A stretch of DNA of 32,856 nucleotides, from positions 1 through 32,856 of the forward strand of contig NZ_MUMH01000140.1 of assembly GCF_002155965.1 (NCBI RefSeq), in the 5' to 3' direction. Position numbers and translations under genes: made by a program. Positions 22,299 to 29,811 of this stretch are shown piece after piece; the first letter of the stretch is position 1; the number at the start of each line of letters is the position of its first letter. This DNA comes from Allokutzneria sp. NRRL B-24872. Its GTDB lineage: Bacteria; Actinomycetota; Actinomycetes; Mycobacteriales; Pseudonocardiaceae. The notes below the pieces were generated by a model. The model was given only the letters and a program-made list of their open reading frames with translations, had not been told where the DNA came from and searched no databases.

Positions 22299-22449
22299 CC
22301 GTCGTGCACCGAATCTTCATCGTCACCCCGCCGCCGGCCTCCTAGCGGGGACCCCTTCTCTCAGCGCGCGGCCTGATCGGTCGGCGCCTGTTCGGCGTGC
22401 CCCGCTTCCGCGACCAACCGCCTCAACTGTCGCAGGAGCGCCAGAACAC
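22291..22449 (+). promoter_or_regulatory. Leader region of the EamA transporter gene
   Basis: TAGTGT (22291-22296) is a -10-like box overlapping the 3' end of the winged-helix gene and ends 7 nt before a GTG that opens a 13-codon frame (listed separately). After that frame, GCGGGG (22345-22350) can pair with CCCCGC (22400-22405), and GC-rich segments in between could form alternative hairpins. The EamA ribosome site, AGGAG, is at about 22434. The layout fits an attenuation leader, but no T-run terminator is visible. Confidence 0.4.
22304..22345 (+). CDS. Possible leader peptide MHRIFIVTPPPAS
   Basis: A GTG 7 nt after a -10-like TAGTGT opens a 13-codon frame encoding MHRIFIVTPPPAS and ending in TAG. 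The Pro-Pro-Pro run near the end is a known difficult sequence for ribosomes (relieved by EF-P), so the peptide could pause translation and influence the downstream leader structure and the EamA gene. It may equally be a chance frame; its short length gives no coding statistics. Confidence 0.3.
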   Translation: MHRIFIVTPPPAS

Positions 22450-23355
22450 ATGCAGACCTCAACGCTTTCCAAGCCGTCCACCCGTGCCCACGGGATGTCC
22501 AGCCTCGTCGTCGCCGGAGTCCTCTGGGGAACCAGCGGACTGCTCGGCACCCTCCTCGGCCGCACCGCCGGGCTCTCCCCGGTCGCGGTCGCCGCCGCCC
22601 GCCTCTTCACCGGCGGAGCGCTCATCGTGGCCTTCCTGCTGGCCACCGGCCGGGGCCTGCCGCAGGGCCGCGCCGCGTGGACCCGCGTCGGTGTGATCGC
22701 GGCGCTGGCCCTGGTCTTCCAGAGCGGCTACTTCACCTCCGTCTCGCTCAGCTCGGTCAGCGTCGCCACGCTCGTGACCATCGGCTGCTCTCCGGTGTTC
22801 GTGCTGATCGCCGAGCGCGTGACCGGGCGGCGGGTGATCGACGCGAGCGCCGTGCTGGTCCTCGCGCTCGCGCTGGTCGGCCTCGTCCTGCTCGTCGGAG
22901 TTCCCTCAGGGGGCTTCTCCGGAGGCGGTCTTTCCGGAGGCGGAGTGCTGGCCAGCGCGGCGTTCGCGGTCCTCGCGGCCTCGGCGTTCGCCACGATGAC
23001 CATCGTCGGGTCGCGTCCGGTCGACGGGCTCGACGACCTCACCACCAGCGGGTTCTCCTTCCTGCTCGGCGGCGTGGTGATGCTGCCCTTCACCGGGGTC
23101 GCGTTCACGGTGAGCCCGAGTTCGCTCGCGCTGCTCGCGGCCCTGGCGCTGCTGCCGACCGCGGTCGCGTACACGCTCTACTTCCGCGGACTGCGCGGAG
23201 CCGGTGCGAGCGCGGGCGCGGTGATGGCTCTGCTGGAGCCGTTGACCGGGACCGCGTTGGCGATGCTGTTCCTCGGTGAACGGCTGAGCCCGCTCGGGTG
23301 GCTCGGCGCGGCCCTGCTGTCCGCCGCGGTGATCATCTCCGCGCGCCGGGGATGA
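22450..23355 (+). CDS. EamA/DMT family transporter
   Basis: A 301-residue inner-membrane protein with ten hydrophobic segments in two five-helix EamA repeats, the first starting SSLVVAGVLWGTSGLLGTLL and the second GVLASAAFAVLAASAFATMT. It ends with the family signature LLEPLTGTALAMLFLGERLS. The loop between the repeats is Gly-rich (GGFSGGGLSGGG). Members export amino acids, metabolites or drugs, and the substrate is not readable. The ATG at 22450 has AGGAG 11 nt upstream. A possible leader peptide and hairpins precede it. The ThDP enzyme gene follows after 28 bp and may be co-transcribed. Confidence 0.88.
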   Translation: MQTSTLSKPSTRAHGMSSLVVAGVLWGTSGLLGTLLGRTAGLSPVAVAAARLFTGGALIVAFLLATGRGLPQGRAAWTRVGVIAALALVFQSGYFTSVSLSSVSVATLVTIGCSPVFVLIAERVTGRRVIDASAVLVLALALVGLVLLVGVPSGGFSGGGLSGGGVLASAAFAVLAASAFATMTIVGSRPVDGLDDLTTSGFSFLLGGVVMLPFTGVAFTVSPSSLALLAALALLPTAVAYTLYFRGLRGAGASAGAVMALLEPLTGTALAMLFLGERLSPLGWLGAALLSAAVIISARRG

Positions 23356-23383
23356 GTCGCTGACTTCCGGGTAGCCGAGGTGC

Positions 23384-25171
23384 ATGGCTCCTACCGTTGC
23401 TGACTACCTGCTCCAGCGCCTGCGCGACTGGGGCGTCGAGCACGTCTTCGGCTACCCGGGCGACGGCATCAACGGCATCGTCGCCGCCTTCGGCGAGGCC
23501 GACAACGAACCGCGCTTCGTCCAGGCGAGGCACGAGGAGATGGCGGCGTTCCAGGCGGTCGGCTACGCGAAGTTCAGCGGACGCGCCGGGGTCTGCCTGG
23601 CCACATCGGGCCCCGGCGCGATCCACCTGCTCAACGGCCTCTACGACGCCAAGCTCGACCACGTGCCGGTCGTGGCGATCGTCGGGCAGACCGCGCAGAG
23701 CGCGCGCGGCGGCAGCTACCAGCAGGAGGTAGACCTCCAAGCGGTGCTCAAGGACGTGGCCAGCGAATACCTCGTCGAGGTCACCGTGCCGGAGCAGCTG
23801 CCGAACGCGCTGGACCGGGCGATGCGCACCGCGCTCTCGCAACGCGCGCCCACCGCGCTGATCATCCCCAACGACGTGCAGGAGCAGCCCTACGCGCCGC
23901 CGAAGCACGAGTTCAAGCACGTTCCGTCCAGCAAACCCGGCCTGACCATCGGCACGGCCGTGCCACCATCCGACGAAATCGCGCGCGCGGCGGAAGTGCT
24001 CAACGCGGGGGAGCGGGTGGCGATCCTCGTCGGACAGGGCGCGCGCGGTGCTCGGCAGGAAGTGCTCGACGTCGCGGCGGCCACCGGCGCGGGCATCGCG
24101 AAAGCCTTGCTGGGCAAGGACGTCCTCTCCGACGAGCTGCCGTTCGTGACCGGTTCCATCGGTCTGCTCGGTACGCGTCCGAGCTCCGAGATGATGCGCG
24201 ACTGCGACACGCTGCTCATCGTCGGCTCGAACTTCCCGTACAGCCAGTTCCTGCCGGAGTACGGCAAGGCCCGCGCGGTGCAGATCGACGTCGACGGACG
24301 CATGATCGGCATGCGCTACCCCACCGAGGTCAACCTCGTCGGGGATGCCGAGGCAACCCTCGCCGCGATGCTGCCCCTGTTGCGGCACAAGGAAGACCGC
24401 TCGTGGCGCGAGACCATCGAGTCCACTGTGGACAAGTGGTGGAAGAGCGTTGAAGCGCAGGCGATGCTCGACGCCGATCCGGTCAACCCGATGCGGATCG
24501 TGCACGAGCTGTCCGCGCGCGTCCCGGACAACGCGCTGATCACCGCCGACTCCGGCTCGGCCACCAACTGGTACGCGAAGAACCTGCGGCTGCGCGGAGA
24601 CGTTCGCGGGTCGCTCTCCGGGACGCTGGCCACGATGGGCTGCGCCGTGCCCTACGCGATCGGCGCGAAGTTCGCCCACCCCGACCGCCCGGTGATCGCT
24701 CTCGTCGGCGACGGCGCCATGCAGATGAACGGGCTCGCGGAGCTGATCACGCTCGCCCGCTACGAGCACCTGTGGGAGGACCGCCGCTGCGTGGTCTGCG
24801 TGTTCCACAACAACGACCTCAACCAGGTCACGTGGGAGCTGCGCGCGATGGGGGGCGCGCCGAAGTTCGAGGAGTCGCAGGTGCTGCCCGACCTCGACTA
24901 CGCGGGGCTGGCGCGCTCGTTCGGGCTGGAGGGGATCTCCGTGGACAAGCCCGAGGACGTCGGCCCGGCCTGGGACCGCGCGCTGGCGGCGACGGGGCCT
25001 GTGGTGCTCGACGTGCGCTGCGATCCGGAGGTGCCGCCGATCCCGCCGCACGCGACGTTCGAACAGGTCGCGGCGATGACGAAGGCAGTGCTGAGCGGGG
25101 AACCCAACGCCTGGCACATGATCGGCCAGGGCGTGCGGACCAAGCTCAAGGAGCTCTTCCCCGGGCGCTGA
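23384..25171 (+). CDS. Thiamine diphosphate-dependent enzyme, pyruvate oxidase/acetolactate synthase-like
   Basis: A 595-residue member of the ThDP enzyme family with the usual three domains: Pyr domain (about 1-175) with catalytic Glu51 in RHEEMAAFQA, central Rossmann domain (about 195-335), and PP domain (about 365-560). The PP domain has the ThDP motif GDGAMQMNGL (G442-D443-G444) ending at FHNNDLNQ. The VFGYPGDGINGIVAAF start and the ending with WHMIGQGVRTKLKELF resemble pyruvate oxidase/dehydrogenase-like proteins rather than biosynthetic acetolactate synthase. The likely reaction is pyruvate decarboxylation with FAD, but the substrate is uncertain. No regulatory subunit gene is adjacent. 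The ribosome site (GAGG) is modest. Confidence 0.85.
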   Translation: MAPTVADYLLQRLRDWGVEHVFGYPGDGINGIVAAFGEADNEPRFVQARHEEMAAFQAVGYAKFSGRAGVCLATSGPGAIHLLNGLYDAKLDHVPVVAIVGQTAQSARGGSYQQEVDLQAVLKDVASEYLVEVTVPEQLPNALDRAMRTALSQRAPTALIIPNDVQEQPYAPPKHEFKHVPSSKPGLTIGTAVPPSDEIARAAEVLNAGERVAILVGQGARGARQEVLDVAAATGAGIAKALLGKDVLSDELPFVTGSIGLLGTRPSSEMMRDCDTLLIVGSNFPYSQFLPEYGKARAVQIDVDGRMIGMRYPTEVNLVGDAEATLAAMLPLLRHKEDRSWRETIESTVDKWWKSVEAQAMLDADPVNPMRIVHELSARVPDNALITADSGSATNWYAKNLRLRGDVRGSLSGTLATMGCAVPYAIGAKFAHPDRPVIALVGDGAMQMNGLAELITLARYEHLWEDRRCVVCVFHNNDLNQVTWELRAMGGAPKFEESQVLPDLDYAGLARSFGLEGISVDKPEDVGPAWDRALAATGPVVLDVRCDPEVPPIPPHATFEQVAAMTKAVLSGEPNAWHMIGQGVRTKLKELFPGR

Positions 25172-25226
25172 CGTTCACCCGTTGGTTGTCGGAGAGCCGT
25201 TTCGCGAGGTTCGTTCGGGTGAACGT
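25171..25226. repeat. Perfect 11-bp inverted repeat before the small secreted protein gene
   Basis: ACGTTCACCCG (25171-25181) and CGGGTGAACGT (25216-25226) are exact reverse complements, with 34 nt between them. The left arm begins at the stop codon of the ThDP enzyme gene. TAGCTT (25230-25235) just downstream may be the -10 box of the secreted protein gene. The pair may act as an operator with two half-sites or as a long-loop terminator. Confidence 0.5.
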
Positions 25227-25275
25227 GACTAGCTTCCGCCGTACCGACACCAACGATTCTCCGGAGATGTTGCTC

Positions 25276-25668
25276 ATGTTCGGAAAGCGATTCGCGAAGC
25301 GGGTGGGCGCTGCGGCCTCCGCCGCGGTTGTCGCCTGCGGAATGGTTCTGGTGCTGACGCCTTCGGCGCAGGCCGACGGCGAGTGGTGCAACAACCAGAC
25401 GTGCGTCAAGACCTACGACACCGGCACCTACCTGGGCCGGGTCGAGGTCTCCGTCTGGACGCAGAACCGGGCGGGCACCACCTACGCCAAGGTGTGGACC
25501 ACCAGCGGCTGGAGCGCGAACACCGGCTCGCAGTACGTGGAGGCCTTCCGCACCTATCGCGGCTGGGTGTACCCGCAGCGGCACTTCAAGGCCGGGACGC
25601 GGTTGTGCGCGGAGGGCTACAAGAGCGGCGGCAAGTACGGTCTGCCGTGCGTGACGATCACGAACTGA
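25276..25668 (+). CDS. Small secreted protein with four cysteines
   Basis: A 130-residue exported protein I do not recognise. The signal peptide (KRFAKRVGAAASAAVVACGM and following, cleavage after AQA at about residue 34) leaves a mature chain of about 96 residues. This contains four Cys, in EWCNNQTC and late in RLCAEG and LPCVTI, consistent with two disulfides. The mature part is rich in Tyr, Trp, Thr and Gly and predicted to be mainly beta (SVWTQNRAGTTYAKVWTTSG). I chose the ATG at 25276 because CGGAG lies 9 nt upstream; the ATG at 25267 directly abuts that site. A very strong terminator follows, so it is the last gene of its transcript. Confidence 0.75.
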   Translation: MFGKRFAKRVGAAASAAVVACGMVLVLTPSAQADGEWCNNQTCVKTYDTGTYLGRVEVSVWTQNRAGTTYAKVWTTSGWSANTGSQYVEAFRTYRGWVYPQRHFKAGTRLCAEGYKSGGKYGLPCVTITN

Positions 25669-25681
25669 TCTCGTGACGCGA

Positions 25682-25715
25682 GGGGGCTCCCGGCGGATGG
25701 CCGGGAGCCCCCTTT
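25682..25715 (+). terminator. Strong intrinsic terminator
   Basis: GGGGGCTCCCGGC (25682-25694) pairs perfectly with GCCGGGAGCCCCC (25700-25712) across the 5-nt loop GGATG, and TTT follows. The 13-bp GC stem begins 13 nt after the stop codon of the small secreted protein gene. It is the clearest intrinsic terminator in the window. Confidence 0.9.
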
Positions 25716-25733
25716 CGCTGCCAGGATGGCCCG

Positions 25734-26600
25734 ATGGAGCTTGACGTCCACATCGCGGATCTCGGTGCCCTGCTCGGTGGTTGGGAGGTCAACGTGGTCG
25801 GCGGCAGGCTGAGCGAGCACAGCCGCCTGCTGTGCGGGCACGACGACCGCGGCCGCTCGATGGACCGCGTCGTCCGGGCGAGCAGGACCGACCACGACCG
25901 GTGGTGCTCGGCGACCACCCGGTTCCTGGCGACGATCACCGCGTTGCAGGAGCGGGAGAAGGAGATCGGCGCCCACCTCCGCGCGCCGTGGAAGGGCCGC
26001 CTGCTGTGGCACATCCGCCACGCGCGCCGGAACGCGGTGTTGCGCAAGGGATACGACGAGGCCAGCGCGCAGCTGGAGTCGGACTTCGACGCCGCGCTCG
26101 CGGCCTACCTGAGCAAGGCCGGCGACCTGCCGGAGTACATGACGGAGTTCGCCAGGCGGGAGAAGGAGCGCACGCGCCGCGAGCTGGAGCAGGCGCGACG
26201 ACGGCGGCTGGACGCCATGGAGGGCACGTCGGGCGCGGTGTGGGCCTACAAGATCACCACCGGCGGGCGTCGGCGGTTCTCCATCTATTTGACGAGCCTG
26301 GACCGCTCCCACGAAGGCGCGCACACCCCGTCCGAGGTGCAGGCCGCGCTCACGGCGGAGCGCGCCGAGCACCCCTACACGGGCGTGTCCTGGGGACCGG
26401 AGACCTCGTTGGCGCTCAAGGAGAAGTACGAGACCGAGGCCTCCGGCTGGGCGAAGCTCACCGGCGAGGTGATCATCGTCAACCCGATCGACCCGAACGA
26501 CCGGTCCGCGCGCCCGTTCTCCAAGTACCACGGCGGGCCGTCGAGCACCTACGGCAGCGACGGCGGCGCGGGCGGCTACGCCGGGGGCGGCGGCTTCTAG
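25734..26600 (+). CDS. Uncharacterised protein with coiled coil and Gly-rich tail
   Basis: I do not recognise this 288-residue protein. There is no signal peptide or membrane segment. Residues about 55-100 are basic and helical (EREKEIGAHLRAPWKGRLLW, HIRHARRNAVLRKGY), and residues about 125-162 form a charged helix that could be a coiled coil (EFARREKERTRRELEQARRR). The middle to C-terminal region (about 165-260) looks alpha/beta, with ITTGGRRRFSIYLTSLD and GEVIIVNPIDPND. The extreme C-terminus is Gly-rich, GGAGGYAGGGGF. Its start is 19 nt after the terminator of the previous gene, so it must have its own promoter, which I cannot see. It converges on the ABC permease gene. Confidence 0.7.
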   Translation: MELDVHIADLGALLGGWEVNVVGGRLSEHSRLLCGHDDRGRSMDRVVRASRTDHDRWCSATTRFLATITALQEREKEIGAHLRAPWKGRLLWHIRHARRNAVLRKGYDEASAQLESDFDAALAAYLSKAGDLPEYMTEFARREKERTRRELEQARRRRLDAMEGTSGAVWAYKITTGGRRRFSIYLTSLDRSHEGAHTPSEVQAALTAERAEHPYTGVSWGPETSLALKEKYETEASGWAKLTGEVIIVNPIDPNDRSARPFSKYHGGPSSTYGSDGGAGGYAGGGGF

Positions 26601-26621
26601 CACCACCCCCGGCGCGGGCGC

Positions 26622-27491
26622 TCAGCCCTTGATGCCGGTCTCCGCGACGCCCCTGACCAGGAAGCGCTGCAACGTCACGAAGACGATGACCAGCGGCAGG
26701 ATCGACACGGCCGCTGCCAGGAACAGCTGGTGCACGTTCAGGTTCTGCGCGGTGAGGAAGCTCGACAGCGCGACCTGCACGGTCCACGAGGACTGGTCCT
26801 GGGCGATCACCAACGGCCACAGGAACGCGTTCCAGCTGCCGATGAAGGAGATCACCGCGAGCGCGGCGATGAAGTTGCCCGAGTTCGGCACCACGATCCG
26901 CCAGAACGTGCCCCAGTAGCCGAGGCCGTCGATCCGCGCCGCCTCCTCCAGCTCCTTCGGGAACGCGAGGAAGTACTGGCGGAACAGGAACGCGGTGAAC
27001 CCGCTGAACAGGCCGGGGATCACCAGGCCGCGCAGGTCGCTGAGCCAGCCGAGGCTGGACACGACGACGAAGCTCGGCACGAACGTCACCGCAGCCGGGA
27101 TCATCAGCGTCGCCACGATCGCGTAGAAGACCTTGCCCGCGTGCCGGTATGGAATCCGCGCGAGGCCGTAACCCGCGAGCCCGCACAACAACAGCTGGCC
27201 GATCGTCTGCAACACCGACACGACCACGGAGTTGCCCATGCTGGCCAGCAGCGGCACCGACTGGTCGGAGAACAGCTCCGCGAAGTTCTCCCAGTGCAAC
27301 GTGTCCGGGAAGAACTTCCAGTCCGGCGCCGCGATCTCCGCCTCGGTGGCCAAACCGTTGCGCAGCAACAGGTAGAACGGCACCAGGAACAGCAGCGCCG
27401 CCACCCCGAGCGCGAGGTAGCGCAGCACCGAGGTGATCACGCCGGCCGGGGTGCGCCGATACCCCGCCGGGCGGTGCACGTAGTCGCTCAC
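26622..27491 (-). CDS. Carbohydrate ABC transporter permease (MalG-type, CUT1)
   Basis: A 289-residue permease with six predicted membrane segments and the EAA loop EEAARIDGLGYWGTFWRIVV (about residue 180 onward), which docks on the ATPase. The N-terminus to about residue 45 and the ending FLVRGVAETGIKG are typical of MalG-type components of sugar importers. The start is GTG at 27491, overlapping the stop of the other permease gene as GTGA, with AGGAGG as ribosome site. It is the last gene of the operon binding protein, MalF-type, MalG-type. The operon has no ATPase gene, as in actinomycetes where a shared MsiK-type ATPase drives many sugar importers. Confidence 0.92.
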   Translation of the reverse strand: MSDYVHRPAGYRRTPAGVITSVLRYLALGVAALLFLVPFYLLLRNGLATEAEIAAPDWKFFPDTLHWENFAELFSDQSVPLLASMGNSVVVSVLQTIGQLLLCGLAGYGLARIPYRHAGKVFYAIVATLMIPAAVTFVPSFVVVSSLGWLSDLRGLVIPGLFSGFTAFLFRQYFLAFPKELEEAARIDGLGYWGTFWRIVVPNSGNFIAALAVISFIGSWNAFLWPLVIAQDQSSWTVQVALSSFLTAQNLNVHQLFLAAAVSILPLVIVFVTLQRFLVRGVAETGIKG

Positions 27492-28432
27492 TCACCCCTC
27501 CTGAAGCCGAACAGCCTGCCCTGCAACAACGTCACCAGCGCGATCAGCAGGGCGAGGATCACCGCGCCCGCGCTGCCGTGGCCGAAGTCCTGACCGCCGC
27601 TGCCCAACGCCGTGTAGTAGAGGTAGACCAGCGGTGGTCTGGCGAAGGGCGGGTAGCCGTCAGCCGAGCCGAGCACGTTGTAGAACTCGTCGAAGGCCTG
27701 GTAGGCCGCGATGAGCGTGAGCAGGACGACCGACACCGAGGTCGCGCGCAGCTGCGGCAGTGTGATGTGCCGCAGCGTCTGCCAGCCCGGCTTGGCTCCG
27801 TCGATCCACGCCGCCTCGTAGAGGTGCTGCGGAATCCGTTGCAGACCGGCGATGAACAGGATCATGTAGAAGCCGAGCTGCAACCACAGCCGCAGCGACA
27901 CCAGCACCAGCCAGTACCACGGCGGATCGGTGGAGACCGTCCACGCGATCGGCTCGATCCCGAACATCGACAGGAAGGCGTTGGCCAGCCCGTAGCGCAG
28001 CCCGTTGAAGATCGACAGCTTCCAGATCAGCGACGCGACCACGTAGGAGCACGCCGTCGGCAGGAAGAACACCGAGCGGAAGAACGTGCGCATGAAGCTG
28101 ATCTGGTTGACCAACAGCGCCAACGCCAGCGACAGCACGAACGTCAGCGGCACGATGAACAGCGCGAACAGGGTGAACGTGCCCATGCTCTGCAGGAACG
28201 CGCCATCGGTGAGCATGTCGACGTAGTTGTCGACGCCGACGAACTCGGTCGGGGTGACCGTGTTGTGCGCGTTGAAGAAGCTGAGCAGCAGGCTCCAGCC
28301 GATCGGCAGGTAGGCGAAGATCACCAGGCCCGCGGCGAACGGGCCGACGAAGAGCCAGAAAGCCTTGGCGTTTCCGGGTTTCCGCTTCCTGGTCGCCTGG
28401 GGGGATGAGGTGTGGGCGGCGGCCGAACTCAT
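27488..28432 (-). CDS. Carbohydrate ABC transporter permease (MalF-type, CUT1)
   Basis: A 314-residue permease with six predicted membrane segments after a basic N-terminus (TRKRKPGNAK). The EAA loop reads YEAAWIDGAKPGWQTLRHIT (about residue 210 onward). It pairs with the downstream MalG-type permease to form the membrane channel of a sugar importer. Its ATG overlaps the stop of the binding-protein gene (ATGA at 28429-28432), and its own stop overlaps the next start (GTGA at 27488-27491), so all three are translated in a coupled way. Confidence 0.92.
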   Translation of the reverse strand: MSSAAAHTSSPQATRKRKPGNAKAFWLFVGPFAAGLVIFAYLPIGWSLLLSFFNAHNTVTPTEFVGVDNYVDMLTDGAFLQSMGTFTLFALFIVPLTFVLSLALALLVNQISFMRTFFRSVFFLPTACSYVVASLIWKLSIFNGLRYGLANAFLSMFGIEPIAWTVSTDPPWYWLVLVSLRLWLQLGFYMILFIAGLQRIPQHLYEAAWIDGAKPGWQTLRHITLPQLRATSVSVVLLTLIAAYQAFDEFYNVLGSADGYPPFARPPLVYLYYTALGSGGQDFGHGSAGAVILALLIALVTLLQGRLFGFRRGE

Positions 28433-29694
28433 CCGTAGAGGCGCTTCAGCTCGTCCTGGGCCTTGGTCACCGCGCCGCGCAGCTCGGAGTCGGCGTTCGC
28501 GCCCTCGCGCACGACCCGCGACAGCGCGTCCTGGAACGCGGTGCGCATGGCCTGGGTCCAGTCCGGCGGGTTGGAGGAGCGAGCGTGCTCCTTCACGAAG
28601 CGCACCGCGTCAGATGCCGGGCCGGTCTTGAGCTTGTCCGCCTTGGCGGACAAGGAGTTGCGCGGCGGGATGTGGAAGCCGTAGGAGAGGTTGAAGTCCT
28701 CCTGGTGCTCGGTGCGGTCGATCCACAGCCACTTGATGAACGCCTTGGCCTGGTCGATCTTGGTGCTCTTGGCGTTGACCATCGCGCCGTACGCGCCGAC
28801 CGGCACCGACGGGGCGCCGGAGCCGGAGTGCTTCGGCCACGGCAGCACGCCGAAGTCCTCGCCCAGCGCCTTCTGCACGGCGGGAACGGCCCACAGCCCG
28901 CACCACTGCATGGCGACCTGGCCCTGGATGAAGGCATCCGGCTCCGACCAGTCCTTCACGGCGCCGAGCAGGAGGCTGTTGCTGGTGTTGAGCTCGCGCA
29001 GCTTGGCGATCGCGGCGGCGGCGGCCGGATCGTCGAAGCCGACCTTGTGCTCGGGGGTGACGTAGTCCAGGCCGACCGACCACAGCGCGGGCCCGCCGAG
29101 CGTGGACACACCGCCGTCGTTGCCGACGAACAGGCCCTTCACCCCGCCGGTGCTGAGCTTGCGCGCGGCGTCGATCAGCTCGTCGACGGAGGTCGGCGGC
29201 TTCACCCCGGCCTTGTCCAGCATGCTCTTGCGGTAGAAGAGCATCTGCATGTCGATGGCCTGCGGGACGCCGTAGATCTTGCCGTCCACGGTGTGCCCGG
29301 CGAGCACGGTCGCGGCGAAGTCGTCCTTGGCGGTCGCGATCACGTCGTCCAGCGGGACGATCTGGTTGGCGCGCACCATGCTGATCTGCAACGTCGACTC
29401 GAAGACGTCGGGGCCGCCGCCGGAGAGCAGCGCCGTGGACAGCTTCGAGGTGTAGTCGCCCGGGTTCCACTGCACGGAGACCGGGGTCGCGGTGTAGGCC
29501 TTGGCGTAGCGCTCAACGGCCTGCTGGACGCCGTTCTCGCCGTAGGCGTGGTACCACTGCTGAAGCCCTTGGGCACCGTTGCCGCCGCGGCCGGTGTTCG
29601 AGCCGCACGCGGTCAACCCACCGAAAGCACCCGCGAGCGCGACGGCGCCCGCCGCGTTCAGAAAACCGCGTCTGGACAGCGGTGTTGAGGACAT
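28429..29694 (-). CDS. Extracellular solute-binding lipoprotein of the sugar ABC importer
   Basis: A 421-residue family-1 solute-binding protein. The N-terminus SRRGFLNAAGAVALAGAFGG has a twin-Arg pair and ends in the lipobox LTAC-G, so it is exported by Tat and anchored as a lipoprotein. The body has typical features: VSVQWNPGDYTSKLSTAL, GPDVFES, GKIYGVPQAIDMQMLFYRKS, and a tail DALSRVVREGANADSELRGA. The start at 29694 was chosen because GGAGG lies 5 nt upstream. It is first in the importer operon. The sugar is unknown, and no glycosidase or LacI/ROK regulator is in the window to suggest it. Confidence 0.92.
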   Translation of the reverse strand: MSSTPLSRRGFLNAAGAVALAGAFGGLTACGSNTGRGGNGAQGLQQWYHAYGENGVQQAVERYAKAYTATPVSVQWNPGDYTSKLSTALLSGGGPDVFESTLQISMVRANQIVPLDDVIATAKDDFAATVLAGHTVDGKIYGVPQAIDMQMLFYRKSMLDKAGVKPPTSVDELIDAARKLSTGGVKGLFVGNDGGVSTLGGPALWSVGLDYVTPEHKVGFDDPAAAAAIAKLRELNTSNSLLLGAVKDWSEPDAFIQGQVAMQWCGLWAVPAVQKALGEDFGVLPWPKHSGSGAPSVPVGAYGAMVNAKSTKIDQAKAFIKWLWIDRTEHQEDFNLSYGFHIPPRNSLSAKADKLKTGPASDAVRFVKEHARSSNPPDWTQAMRTAFQDALSRVVREGANADSELRGAVTKAQDELKRLYG

Positions 29695-29811
29695 CAGTAC
29701 CTCCATCGCACGAACATCGACCACGTGGCCGGTGACTTTCCCACACGGACTCCATCACGCGGATACGGCCCTCGTCGATCAATCCCGGGAGCTGGGATCA
29801 GCCCGTTGTGA
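29695..29811 (-). promoter_or_regulatory. Leader of the sugar importer operon
   Basis: This 117-nt gap must contain the promoter of the importer operon. It shows a partly symmetrical stretch, GATCAATCCC and TGGGATCA (about 29776-29802), and a CACGTG core (about 29724-29729), either of which could be a sugar-regulator site. I see no confident -35/-10 pair. Confidence 0.3.

Noticed and set aside
26622-29694. Missing ATPase gene taken as a broken ABC operon
   Set aside because: CUT1 sugar importers of actinomycetes commonly lack a local ATPase and use a shared MsiK-type protein. The three genes are intact and overlap.
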